Assembly (NCBI GenBank): GCA_026874595.1
Contig: CM049307.1
Span: 94,274,330-94,338,329, forward strand
Direction of reading: 5' to 3'
From: Sipunculus nudus
Lineage: Eukaryota; Annelida; Sipuncula; Golfingiida; Sipunculidae
DNA: 64,000 nt
The notes under the pieces were generated by a model. That model made no database searches and had not been told where the DNA came from. It saw nothing but the letters and a program-made list of their open reading frames with translations. Position 1 is the first letter of the stretch. Every line of letters starts with the position of its first letter. A program made the translations under genes and the position numbers. Shown one piece after another: positions 1 to 11,560 of this stretch.

Positions 1-1323
1 AAAAATATATACACATTAGCCTATATATGATACATTATCTAGTCGGTCTTTAAAACTAGATCGATTCAACAATCCTTTTGAAGCCAGCTGAGAGGAAAAA
101 AAAAATATGTGCAGAGTGTATGTTCTCACCATTTGAGCCTTTCGTACCCATGCATTGTTATGCAGGCATATGACAAATTAATAAATATGTTATCTTAAAA
201 CCTTCAGTCGGATATTTTTATTTTGTGAGACGAATTAAGAGATGCGAAGAGTTTCCATGTCCTGATTTTTCTTATTTTAACGAAACGGTGTTGTTTCTCA
301 TGCAGTTGAGACAGGGGGTATAATTTCTACATGGCGAATTTGAAAGAATGTGCGCGCTTTTTTCATATTTTATACAGGATCTTTTTCCTTACGAACTTGT
401 AGTTTATTTTATAAACGGCATTCAAATCTGATAATAGAATATCCCAAATGATCCAGACCAGTGGAATTCTGTACCTTATTAAATAAATAAAAATTTGAAC
501 TATTTGCAATAGATAAACGAAAAAATAATAATTTTGTGATAAAGCAAGAAAACAAATTACGATATGAATATTGTCTCAGTATCCGTTTATATGTCAAAAA
601 TATTATGAGTGATAATAATTTTATATATTGCATTTTTTATCTGTCATATTTAAAAACTATAATATTTCCAGCATTCAATAATTCGACCTGACTACAAATT
701 TGACCTTTGATCGATCCTATGATGCACGTGTGATGAACGCAAGATTAAATTTAGCGAAAATTATTTATATGTATATGTGTGCGACTGCACCCCACGCCTT
801 CGCAATAGACCCCGTGGACAATATTATATTGTAGCGTCTCGAATCATTTAATATTATAGGGCTTTGGAGGCTCGCATAAGATAACCCAGCGCCCTCCTAT
901 TAGCTCTCCTCTGTCATAACGCGCCTGTGTACACAGTCATAGGCACCTGTCATAAGTGCTGCGGTTGCAACGCGCAGTGATTTTATGTATGTAGTTCTAG
1001 TAAAATCCATCATGGCAGCTTGTTGTTTTTTTTCACGATCAGACACATACCACGGTCAGATACCATCACATAACATGGTGGCAGCGGAAACAAAACCAGC
1101 AAACAAAACGAGTGATAAATATTATTTTCAACTGTCATAATCATGATCAGTCCCATTACGCTGATATGTGTACTCGCTACGCTCAAGATCATATCGCTTC
1201 ACATGTGAGAGCTGCACTGCGTGAACGGAGACGATAATAAGTGCATTTACAAGTGCTCACTGCAATACCTAGAGACACTCACTAATCTACGCTCAGACTT
1301 TATTTAAATCACCTCAAACCAAA
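1..1323. other. AT-rich DNA with possible LTR/leader remnant
   Basis: No gene is recognised. The stretch ends directly before the decayed Gypsy gag that starts at 1324. An LTR end and primer site would be expected upstream of that gag: TG at 830-831, CA ending at 1070 and a 'TGGTGGCAGCGG' string at 1076-1087 could be the LTR start, LTR end and primer site. No second LTR copy is visible to confirm this, so it is inference only. Confidence 0.3.
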
Positions 1324-2330
1324 ATGGATAGTGTCCCAAGAATGGACTGGGCAGTGCCCAACCCTGCAGAGTCATTTAAATTGTGTAGACAACGCATGGA
1401 ATTGTATTTTATAGCAAAGAAAATTACATCAGCTGATCAGGTTGCCCATATTCTAATGCCAGTCGGCAACGAAGGTCTACGCAGATATAATTCGTGCTCA
1501 CTCCCAGAAGATGATTAGAAAGACCCTAACAAAATATTTGCAAAGTTTGAAGAACAACTAGAGCCGTCAGAAAATTATAGAGTTAGCCGTCTAAAGTTAA
1601 TGTACTACGGACAGAAGCCAGATGAAAGTCTAGACTACTTAATCAACAGATACCGTCTGCTAGCATTAAAGTGTGATTTCACTGATAGTGAAATGAATGA
1701 AAGGCTCATTGAACTCATAATAACCAGCACTCGGATTCCAGAGTACCAGAAAGATTTGCTGGAGAAAGATAAACATTATACATTAGAAAAAGCTGTTAAA
1801 CTGGGCGCACATATGAAGCAACAGCTTCTCATGTGATGCAGCTTAAACATATCGGAGCTACAAGCTCAACCACAGTGCATAGTATATCTCAGGGTCCTAC
1901 CAGAAATAGCAAGTGTCTCAACTGTGCCCAGCAGCATTCCTTTCGCCCCAGGGAACTTTGTCCTGATTATGGATCAGAGTGTAGACATTGTGGAGAGTAT
2001 AACAATTGGGCTAAATGCTGCATGTCAAAGCAAGCATATACATATAGACAAAACAGAGGTCATAGGAATACCCTTCGCAAAGGTCATAGGAGTAAGCCAG
2101 AAAACCATAACAAGTCGCATCAGTCAAGGTCAAGTAACAGAAATGCCACTTACAAACAAGGCCAGTACAAACAGACAAACCCTAGGAATGTACGTGCTAT
2201 ACAGACAGAGCAACAAGATGCAGATGGGCTAACACATTCATTTGAAACTTTGATATTCAAGGAAGTGAAAGTTTCGGCATGGTGTTTGGAAAGTTGCCTA
2301 CGCACAGGTAAATGTGAAATTAAATAACAG
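1324..2330 (+). pseudogene. Decayed Ty3/Gypsy gag (capsid and zinc knuckles)
   Basis: This is the relic of a retrotransposon capsid/nucleocapsid gene. A genuine ATG at 1324 opens a gag-like N-terminus (MDSVPRMDWAVPNPAESF). The frame is broken by TAG at 1516-1518, resumes in the same frame to a TGA at 1834-1836, then continues in another frame from about 1833. Capsid-like helices (YGQKPDESLDYLINRYRLLA) lie at 1606-1665. Two cysteine clusters follow: CLNCAQQH...C at about 1914-1960, and CRHCGEYNNWAKCC at about 1980-2022, where the zinc-binding His of a CX2CX4HX4C knuckle appears as Asn. The tail is basic, as expected for nucleocapsid. The copy is clearly non-functional. Family-level assignment to Gypsy is supported by the protease and RT remnants immediately downstream. 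Confidence 0.8.
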
Positions 2331-2798
2331 ACCTGGAATACAAAATCTACAGCTCAAGGTATATACCGGGGCTCAAGGAAAAACATTGCCATTACGGATA
2401 TTCAGAAATATGTATCCTGAACTAACAAACGATAAGGGTCTTCCAGTGCACACAGTAGCCTCTACAGCAGGTGACTTACCGCATACAATGATACAGCCAT
2501 TACATGTCATGGGATGGTAGATATAGACTGTAGTTACAACAAATCCCCATGGGCACAAACTAAGTTCTATATTGTTGCTGTAGCAGGTCCTGCAGTATTA
2601 GAACTACCTTCATGTGAAAAGCTGAAGTTAGTGACTTTACACTGCACAGTCACATCACAGCCACAAACACATGCAAATCAGTCTACTGTGCAACAAGAAC
2701 AAGACAGCAAACGTACAGTAAATACTTTTGATGAACTGAAACAAATGTACCCAGAACAGTTTGATCGCATAGGATGTCTTCTAGGTGAAGTAAAATAA
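2314..2798 (+). pseudogene. Decayed retroviral-type aspartic protease
   Basis: The continuation of the same Gypsy relic. From 2314 the frame reads a protease-like segment whose catalytic triad DTGA is YTGA (VYTGAQGKTLPLR), so the catalytic Asp codon is lost. A stop at 2518-2520 is followed, in a different frame from 2514, by the C-terminal protease region (ELPSCEKLKLVTLHC), recognisable as the conserved hydrophobic 'LPS/C' block of this Gypsy group. An acidic linker to the reverse transcriptase follows (FDELKQMYPEQFDRIG). At least one frameshift and one stop break it, so it cannot be active. Confidence 0.75.
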
Positions 2799-3190
2799 GT
2801 CGTTGATCCGGAGGTTCCTCCACATATGAATCCACCAAGAAAAACGCCAATAGCGCTCTAAGATGCAATTAAGATCAGTCTTGATTACATGGTAGGAAAT
2901 GACAAGTTCGAGAGAACGGGTTTATAGTCTTGCCTACTAGAAAAAAAAAGACTGAGGGTCTGCCTAGATCCTAAATTCTTGCATCGTGCATTGAAACGAC
3001 CACATCACAAGATTCCTTCATTACAGGAGCTAAACCACAAATTTGCAGGAGCATATATCTCGACACGAAATCTGGGTACTGGAGTATCCAACCTCACAAA
3101 GACTCACAGCTGCTTACAACAGTTTGAAATGGGCTTCCTTACGGTCACAAGACTAGCTTCCTATGACTCTACCAAAAATCAATGAAATCG
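2799..3190 (+). pseudogene. Truncated reverse transcriptase N-terminus
   Basis: Shortly after the protease the frames give PPHMNPPRKTPIAL (about 2819-2860), the typical entry into a Gypsy RT, then RLRVCLDPKFLHRALKRP (2950-3003), matching the conserved 'R.C.DP..LN.A..R' block. From about 3060 the residues SGYWSIQ can be read in another frame. Similarity ends near 3180, before the YxDD box, RNase H and integrase, so the element is 3'-truncated by about two thirds. No downstream LTR is found. Confidence 0.7.
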
Positions 3191-3919
3191 AACTTTTCTT
3201 ATACAATTAAGAAACTGCACCTTTATGGAAAATAACGCCATTTAGCTTGAAAAATTTATTATAAAACATTTTTCAGCTGAAGGAGGATAAAATTTTGAGG
3301 TTTTTGTCCGTACAAAAAAGGTCGATGTAGGTGGCGTCAGAATAACCCCAATTTCGAATTTGAGTCATATGACCAACATTTGCTCAAAACTTGATGATGC
3401 TATCTTCTGTCGTTCCTGAGATTGTAATGTTGCTATGCTTACTTGGTCAAATGATTAAGTTCAAATTCCAGTAAGAGTAATATAAGTATCCTTTTCTGGC
3501 CAAATGACTAAGCCCGATTCCTGCATCTCCGCCAAAAATCGCCGAACTTGAACCATCCGAATAAACTTGAGAGAGATTGTTTCTTGAATCATTTTCTTCA
3601 AATATTGGATAATTAGGCTAAAACGTTTCACAGTAGAAGATTTTTCAATTTTTCTAAAATTTTTCCCTATAAAATCTTATTAAATGCAGATAGTAACTCG
3701 TTTTCCAAATACTCATCTTTTGCATAATATTTAGTGATGCCAGCTCCTGCTGTTTTTGAGAAAAAGTGGGTTAACTTACAAACGACAGACCCCCGACGAC
3801 GCAATACAATCGCATAAGCTCACAGGTTCGTTAAAAGGCTCTCTGGTTTCAACAGTTGACATGTAAAGTGGCTATATATCTTTCATGATATTTTAAAAAT
3901 ATACGTTTTAATATTACTC
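3191..3919. other. Non-coding, nothing recognised
   Basis: AT-rich sequence with no long open frame, RNA gene or mobile-element terminus that I can support. Confidence 0.4.
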
Positions 3920-4300
3920 CTAAAAATAACGCAATATAGGTATAATTTCTAGCATGTACATATCAAATATATAGATGAATAGTTGTGCGAAACATGAACA
4001 ACTTAACACAAATGGTTCTGATAATAGGCAGTCTTGAAGTGTTACAAAAGGATTTTACTGGAAAATTAAGGTTTCCTTAATTTCTCTAAAAAAGGAAGTC
4101 GCAGTGACCCTGTTTTGGGTTTAGCAAGAAAATGCACCGATATCTTATAGTGTATTGAATTTTGGATTCGTAGATGTAACGGTTTCAAAGAGACGGACAG
4201 ACGCTCGACGAAAAGTGGATCATAACTGTAGCTCAGAGGAGTTTTAGTTAGGTGAGCTATAAAATCGGGAAAATAGAAATCCATGACGTTAACATAAAAA
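3920..4300 (+). repeat. Dispersed repeat, 'GGACGGAC' family, copy 1
   Basis: This matches, with many substitutions, the two tandem copies at about 58960-59400 and 59650-60290. Shared landmarks are 'tctagcatgtacat', 'taggcagtcttgaagtgt', 'tttccttaatttctc', 'gaattttggattc' and the ending 'agacggacagacg...tagctcag'. The copy here has only a short GGAC tract, whereas the last copy has an expanded (GGAC)n array. No coding potential is evident. Confidence 0.65.
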
Positions 4301-4414
4301 TATAGGCTAAAGCTTTCACAGAAAGTTTCAAAGTTTCCAAGTTGGGTCAGGTAGATTGCATGTGCTATGAATAATGGTTTGACTTCTTTTCCATTCTGGA
4401 GGATATCATTTGTT

Positions 4415-5870
4415 TTCGTTATCTCTTCTAAAACTTCCGTATTTTATAAATCTATACACTTTATCATAATAAATGGTATAGTAAGGCACTTTATCAGTAA
4501 TATATTGGCGTGTCCTAACAAACGCTGATGGATGTATTCGCTACGTTGTACGCCATTTAGCTCCATAAAACCGGGACCTGCAAAGTACACGTTATGCATA
4601 TTTATTCAGCTTTTGAACATCCTGTCCCATCTTGCGATGGGGGCCATGTTTACACAGAACTGAACAAGAACCAATATAAAGGGGTTTTGTGCTTGTGTAT
4701 GATAGAGATTCGTGGTTCATAAATTTATTTGTGTTTATTTGATCCAGAATATCTAGCTCACTATCGGGTGGAAGCGTTTTTATTCGAGGAGAGGAGGGGA
4801 CCTTAAATTTTTAATGTTTAATCCATGTTCTGAGGCACTTATAACAATTCTAAGGTAACGCAATTTTAACATGGATTACAATTTTCCTCAGACTGAGCTA
4901 CATACTAATAACAGGAAAATCTTTAATGTTATGAATTTTGTAATATTAGATCTACATTAGGCAAAAAAGGTATGGTTCTCAGGCCCGCCTGCGTCAATTT
5001 TAACCCCCGCATCAAAAATTTTTATTTTGATTATTATCTTTCAAGAAGATAAATAATACAATTTATGTATTGCTTTGACCTTTTTAACAAAGAATTTGTT
5101 ATTTTCATGCTTTTTCCTGTTCATATGACATTTTTATCGAAACATACAAAGAAGGTCAAAGATAAAATACCTCCCGCACTGGTTTCTGGAAAAAAGGGCC
5201 TTAGAACCATACTATTTTCTTTTAGCCATAAAATTCCCTGCTTTTCTTGTGACGAGTTTGTTCGCATTTACATGCGAAATAAGGAGGGATGGACACCTGA
5301 CAGTGAAAAGAAAACAAAGTCGCACAATAATAAACAAACCATTATACACTCTAAGTATGACCTGAAGTAATTAATTTATTATATTCTTACATGATACTCA
5401 CGGGTAGTCTTGTTTCCTACAGACTAACTTTTTGAACACAGTGGCATCAATTCATCTTCAAGGGTAGGGGGATGAATCATAGGGAAATTTTAGAGCAACT
5501 TTTGTAAGCCTATATGTATATTGAAATATTGCATTGTTACGTTAAAATTATATTATAGATGTGTGTGTGTGTGTAAACCTTAATATATTTGATATATTAC
5601 AACTTAACATAAGATTGAATAATATGGTAAAGTAGAAAGGCAGAAATGTACCAACAGTCTCTCATTCTGTTTACTGCATGCTGTACATTTATTTCAAGTT
5701 TATATATCTAACTCTGAATAACAGGGCAATGAGAACATTTACCATCTGCATCAGGTATGTATCTCCTCCCCCCCCCCCCCCCTATCTCTCCCGGTATTGC
5801 CACCCCTTTTTGAACAGGGCATTCAGGGATTCTGTATATATCATATCTTTATGGAACCTTTCTCGTTAGT
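4415..5870 (+). repeat. Old segmental duplication, partner at 56640-57720
   Basis: Long collinear similarity to 56640-57720 in the same orientation. Shared blocks include 'atctcttctaaaacttccgt', 'agtaatatattggcgtgtcc', 'aagtacacgttatgcatat', 'ctgaacaagaaccaatat' and 'aggagggatggaca'. Near the right end both copies carry a poly-C/G tract (5766-5782 here). The 268-bp MITE at 4960-5227 is present here and missing in the partner. A small uncertain open frame (5065-5370) spans the MITE and is not considered a gene. Confidence 0.75.
4960..5227. mobile_element. Harbinger-like MITE, copy 1
   Basis: Inverted termini GGCAAAAAAGGTATGG... and (reverse complement of the right end) GGCTAAAAGAAAATAGTATGG, followed in both by TTCT(C/A)AGGCCC. 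It is flanked by TTA (4957-4959) and ATA (5228-5230), one mismatch from a 3-bp target duplication. A second copy in opposite orientation lies at 52307-52641 and shares the internal block around 'gacatttttatcgaaacata'. A 3-bp TTA duplication and absence of coding sequence fit a PIF/Harbinger MITE; family assignment is inference. Confidence 0.65.
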
Positions 5871-5934
5871 AAAGGTTAAATGAGCAGGCTGGTGGCTTAT
5901 AAAATGTACCAAAACGTTAAAAGACTTCAACTAT

Positions 5935-6300
5935 CCAACTGGAAAAGCACTCCACAAACGCCGCCAATTATCCCCATATGGCATTTTCAGAAATGCAGCA
6001 TTTTTCTTTTATAAAATTACTGGATCCGGATGGTGTTCTGGATCACCCCAAAAATTAATTAATTATTCCTTCTATCATAACCAAGTTATCCTGGAAATTT
6101 CATCAAAATTGTTTTTAAACTTTTTAGGTAAAGTTGCTAACAGACAAACCAACGCTGCTAAAAACATAGCCCCCACCGCTTGGTGGAGATCTTTACATGA
6201 TTACCCAAAAGTCTAGCGCCATTTCGCCCCAATGCCATTCTTGAGTCTCCGACCAGCTTACTGTCTGTTAGAGTGCCGTTACATCCTTCACCGAAGAACA
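5935..6300 (+). repeat. Dispersed invertebrate repeat, copy 1
   Basis: Shares with 60290-60560 and a fragment at 54460-54570 the blocks 'aaaagcact', 'atggca', 'gaaatgcagcat', 'aaaattactggatcc' and 'ttggtggagat'. The central part ('aatttcatcaaaattg', 'gctaacagacaaaccaacgc') is the kind of sequence I recall from a repeat common in marine invertebrate genomes. That recollection is not verified here. Confidence 0.6.
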
Positions 6301-6569
6301 CACCTTAAGCTCTATGATGGCGGATGCAAATATGTTCGTCATTTCTGACGCCTCATGGCGTACAAGTATGCCATCGATTAACATTAACCAGCCCACCGTA
6401 CGTATTTTAGTATACTAGCACTTTTTCACAACACCTTACATGAGCGAGAAAAATTCCGTATCAACTCAGCATACTAGTACATCCTTTTGCATGGTAACTG
6501 CATTTTGACCGCATGAATACAAGCATGTCTAGATGCAGCAAGCTTGTATGCCATACAGGAAATGACTAA

Positions 6570-7760
6570 TCGCCGTAGAGAAGGACTTTCAGTTTTGGTC
6601 ATGAGTTCACATGTATTCTTTTGTATTAGTTCATCATTCATAGCCTAATATAAAGATTATGGGCCGGTTACCACGATATAAATGCAACATGATTGAAGAA
6701 AACTGCAATGCATACCTTATTTAGGTAAACTCTTCGTAATACAGTGGAGCTTCTTTTGGCCAGTCTCACGGGTGATCTTATTACAGTTTTTACTGTTCAG
6801 CCTTTTTAGTAGCACACGTGTAACTTCGGTGACTACTCAGTTACCAACGCCTGTACCGACATCCACCGTGTAAGTCGGATTTGCACATATTTTTCCAGCT
6901 TCTGAACTGACTGGTGAAGACAAAAGTTTTTTTTATTAAGAATTGCAGCACGACAATAACAACACGATGTCTGTAAACAAACTGAAGTTCCCTTGCTGAA
7001 CGCTTGGTATAAATCAACCTATATATGTTTCTGTATTGATATATTGTGCCTTTATAACATTTCACTGTAGTCCTGGCTGGTAATAATCGGTTAATCACTA
7101 TACTCTTATTTTTTATATACGTATCTCCTACAATCTACTATAGAATTTGGTAAATTAACATCACTATAAATATAGCTCAGTGTAGCGGAATTTGGTAGCG
7201 CATCCCCTGATCAATCTTAATTCTGTACAGAGTCAGCGAATGCCTTAACCGTCTCAGTATTTGTTGACCCCTCCCGACATAATGTGGATTTTTCATCATG
7301 AAATCAGTACCTAAGTATACATTTTTCGTTTAATGTAAATAGGAAATTCAACTCAGTCTGAATAGATTTATCTTTTATTGCTATTATTAGGATGTATGTA
7401 CATTTTCTGCAGTAGACGTAATAGAATGAAGTTGATTATAAACGCCTATAATGTGGATCCATTAGCACAAGCTGAGAGGATTCGGATATATCTACAACTT
7501 GCTCTAACAATCTTTTGCCAACTTAAGGTCTTCACACAAGCCTTTCAATAAAATAGACGTGATCACTCATTCTGCGTTAGTTTTTACATTATATATTCAT
7601 TGTGCTATAACTTTATGCAAGTTTACATGAATTGTTGAGTGGTTGTTATATTTTCTATTTACAAGTCAATAATTTAACGTAAAGGGAAACATATAAACTG
7701 ATCTCCTCCGTTCCCTATAGAAATGCCCTTTTAACAGTAAAAACATAAAAAGTGTTAATC
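6570..7760 (+). repeat. Old duplicated block, partners at 9.5, 30.6 and 60.7 kb
   Basis: The left edge (6580-6700) resembles the sequence that flanks and makes up the 38-bp minisatellite at 60700-61830. Bases 6740-6830 ('ttggccagtctcac', 'gatcttattacag', 'tagcacac') and 7560-7760 ('gttgagtggttgttat') match 30620-30960, which lacks the intervening 700 bases. Bases 6770-7050 ('ggttaccaacgcc' type, 'tctgaactg.ctgg') match 9510-9750. No coding sequence is supported. Confidence 0.6.
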
Positions 7761-8841
7761 AATAACATAACAGAGAAAATATATTATAAATATATATATA
7801 TCAAATATCATATATAAAAACATATAAATAAACTACGTAAAGCCTTTTTTTAATAATTATGCAGAAATGCCAGATTTTATTATTTATTTATTTTTTTTGC
7901 AGTAGGTGGTTAATTAATAATTGCGGTCTGTGGTCCTAAATTTGAACAAAAGCATTCATTGCTTCTGTAATGTCTTGTGGTATGTTGATCAAATCGATGA
8001 TATTAATCAATCGCAGATGCGTGGTAACCACAATGTAAAATATCTTCCGTTCCTTAACATAAAAGTTTTCATTCTATATGCGTATGGGGTACGTATGCGT
8101 ATATCTTACAGTCAATGTGTAAAATCAGTCAATTTGTTAATTGCCTGAAATTTTCAATCAATTTACAAATTGTCTGATTCACTCAGGCATTTTACAAATT
8201 GACTGAACAATCAGCCAATTGTTTGACAGATTGACTGAAATTTTGAATTGGTGTAAGACAGGTCATTTAGTTAAAATAGATTATGATAATGACATGTATG
8301 GATTCTAATACGGTATACCTTGCTAATTTTATGAAAATAAAATTCTGAAAATATGAAAATTATGATTGTACAATCCCGGTACTCTGTAATGTCTGAAAAT
8401 GTTAAAATTCGCCAAATCTAAAAGATTTTATGAAAGTTTCAATATTTTTAATTGATATATTTACAATTTAACTTTACATGAATATTTCGCAGTCAATAAA
8501 TATACAAAACATTTCATTTTTAACATTGCTTTAATCTATGGCAAATATAGAATAGAAACATATTTTATTTAGTAAACTGAATGATAATCAAATTAAAAAT
8601 ATATAAATAAAAAAACAAATCATAATGATAAAACTGAAGACCTATATCAAACTAGCAGTGTGGGTCATTTAATTAATTTAAACCGCCCAGAGGTCTATAT
8701 TTTAAGACATATGCACGAACATATTTATACACATTACAAATATTTAAGTATTCTGTTGATTTGAGTTTGAATCTTCATTTAATTTACCCCTAGATTCATT
8801 CCTCGGTAAAATAGATTGTATGCTAATTATATGCATTAAAT
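7761..8841. other. AT-rich non-coding DNA
   Basis: Very AT-rich, containing the inverted repeat at 8126-8205. The open frame starting near 7921 begins with TTG and has no recognisable domain, so it is not called. Confidence 0.4.
8126..8205. repeat. Inverted repeat with 23-nt arms
   Basis: Arm 8126-8148 and arm 8183-8205 are reverse complements with two mismatches (outer part CAGTCAATTTGT / ACAAATTGACTG, inner part GCCTGA / TCAGGC), separated by a 34-nt spacer. Additional partial copies of 'ttgactga' and 'cagtcaat' lie on both sides (8109, 8155, 8208-8240). Confidence 0.75.
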
Positions 8842-9149
8842 ATGACCTCATGGGGAACGTTTGATTTATTTTCAGCTCTTGGCAATCATTGTGTAATCAC
8901 CTTGTGTACAAACATTGTACATACCACTAGAGAAGTAAAAGTGAATTCATCATGTATGACCTGTAACATCTCAGCGATCATGCAATTCTATTTTTTTTCT
9001 ATGCCTAATATACACATCTCAAACTGCCAAGTTATTCAGTATTATAGGGAAATTACCCTAAACTCATTTCACTGCAGGCTTTCCAGTGATAATAAACTAA
9101 AGGTATTAAAAAAATCATGTTTGAAATCAAATATTCTAGGTTTCACATT

Positions 9150-11560
9150 TTTGTCATATCTGAACAAATCACAAGTGAGCTTAGAGTCCATGGGCCCTTG
9201 TTTAACCAGTGTCAATTTACATTCATATTTGGCAACGGATTCCATTGTTTTAGTAGTAAAAATGTTAAACGACCTTTTAAGATATGGGCTGTTGTTGGGC
9301 AGAATTGAATATATTTTGCTGCTTTGAAATCTAGACCTACACAATCTATGTATGCAAGATTTTCACAGGGGCAAACTCCCATCCCCCAAATCAAATCCGA
9401 TCCTCGCCAGCAGCCACCCCTACACTAAAACACACGCTTGAAAAACACAAAGCTAGCGCTAGCTTGGACTGTTTCTAGTAAGATACAATGCAGATTCCAG
9501 TTCAATTTATGTTAATACTGTTCAACCTTTTATCGAGCGTAACTAACGTGTTATTCACAGAACCTTGGGTGGTTACCAACGCCTACCTGAATACACGAGC
9601 ATGATCTGCAGATATATTTCCAACCTCTGAACTGGCTGGCTTGTTACGTTTGTCAACAATAAAAAAGAATTACAGCTCTTTAATGAGAATACAATGTTTG
9701 TACACAAACCATTGACAGCTTACTGGCATCTCTGCATAATTCAACCTTTTGCATACTTCAATTATTTTTAGAGATATCAACTGCAGTGCTCTTTTAAATT
9801 TAGTAAACCATCATCACTAAAATGCTCCATGTAGTAGAGTTCTCTCGATCTATCCCATGGACAAGCAGAACTCGTTAATTAGAAAACTGATATCTCAATT
9901 CTTTTTAAATATTTGGGAAATACTTCAGAATGCATCTCTATTTTTTATAAACAAGTGACGTATCTCAGTCTACTAAAGTTCTTTCTTTAACGTTTTTATC
10001 AGGGTGTATGCACATTTGTCGCATACCGGTATGTTACATCTGTCACGTCATATCCACGTCCCTGCTAGAAAATAGATATACCTTGATATGACCGCTTGAA
10101 AGGACGTCATCTTTATTTAGATATTTTCAACATCACCCCGACGTCGTATAGTAAATACATTTAGTTTATATTTATTTCACACTTCTATAACTCAATTAAG
10201 ACATTACTTCTTATGACAGCTGCTATATCATATTATTATAAAATTTAAAGAAATATCGTGAAAAAGGTGGACAGGAGTGTTGGAACAGAACTCCGCTGCT
10301 TCCGCTATTACCGGTATAGTAATCGTGGGGAAGTTTGCCGTCCTTGCGGGGGGATCACTTATTATGCTACCCAATATATATATATATATAGTGTTACCAT
10401 CTTTTTCGCTTATAATAACTTAGCGGCCTTCTGTTGTACATGTCATCATGCCTTGCCCTATGAGACTTTCAACAGTATCGACATAACAGATATGTTTGAA
10501 TGGCCTAGATACAAGTTCAGCCGGTTCCTACCAGTCGATGGAGTGACGTTAGCTCTTGCAAAAATGAGACGGCGAAATCCCAGTTAATTACGGGTACGCC
10601 AGGTTTGTTTATAAATCGCCACACGAGAGCAGCACTATAACGCGGATTTGTTATTTTATATAAATTCATCAGATTAAAAACCTTTTCAATGTTATCCCGA
10701 GAGCGGGATTTGCAAATCTGTAATATTTTTACTCAGTTTGCGAAACACTAACATCTATTATCATAATAGCCCCTATAAAGGATCGCAGGATAATTTTCAT
10801 TCTTATTTTCAAAGCGTGAAATAGGCATTCATGTTTAGGGTTGGGTAGATTAATGACATTTTATGCATGTGTATAATTAAAACTTCTTTAAGCCATAGTC
10901 TATGTTAGCCTACTTGGCTATGCTGCAGATGTTCCCTATGGAACAATTTACTACAGTTATTACCCTATGATGTCCATTTCTGGTACAGGCATAAATATCA
11001 AACCTTTTTTTCAGGTTATATTAGGTTGAAATGTTGTAATGTTTTATGTAAGGTATAATTAAATAAACGTGCCCGATAAAAAGTATGAGGGTCCTTTCCA
11101 CATACTTAGGGACCACTGGATACTGATCATGTGGAAAAGACCCTCATACATTATATCAACCGTATGTTAATCGTTTGTGAATAGTAGACAGGTCGAGCAT
11201 TCAGTTTAAACCTGTCCGGGGTGTATACGGAGGCCTTACTATTTGATCACGCCTTGAAAATCTTGTCTGCTCAGAGGATGGGCCTGAATCGCCCTGTGTT
11301 TACTTAGGACTACCTATAAAACACTCGACTTCAAGGCATTGGAAATGTATACAATGCAATCGGTTGTATCCTTCTTATTTTTTTTAAAAACATAGCCTCA
11401 TTAGTATGCAAATAACCATATATTATTTCAATAATATCAGAAAATAGTTATATATTACACAGTTACTTATGTCTCATAAAGCCCCATATGTTGAATCCAC
11501 GGCCGTCACAATTTACATTTTTAAAGTCGGTAATTATGTGTACATGTGTAAGGAGACCTG
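9150..11560 (+). repeat. Old segmental duplication, partner at 19437-20790
   Basis: Collinear with 19437-20790: 'cacaagtgagctt', 'gtgtcaatttacat', 'atatattttgctg', 'tatgcaagattt', 'gcttactggcatct', 'gtggacaggagtgttggaac', 'ggtatagtaatcgtggggaa', 'aacggccgtca' style blocks. This copy has about 500 extra bases (10960-11460), which contain the hairpin at 11083-11149. An open frame at 10258-10587 begins with GTG and runs into a TA repeat. Its first 35 codons resemble the partner's translation, but nucleotide changes are not concentrated at third positions, so I treat it as non-coding. Confidence 0.7.
11083..11149. repeat. Hairpin with 21-nt arms
   Basis: Arms 11083-11103 and 11129-11149 are reverse complements with a single mismatch (GTATGAGGGTC / GACCCTCATAC), loop 25 nt. 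It lies in the segment present in this duplicate and missing from the 20-kb copy. It could be a foldback element core or a small hairpin transcript; the sequence alone does not decide. Confidence 0.8.

Noticed and set aside
10258-10587. 109-codon frame resembling a frame in the duplicate at 20005-20205
   Set aside because: Both frames begin with non-ATG codons, cross a TA microsatellite, and the changes between copies are not biased to third positions; nucleotide similarity alone explains the shared residues.
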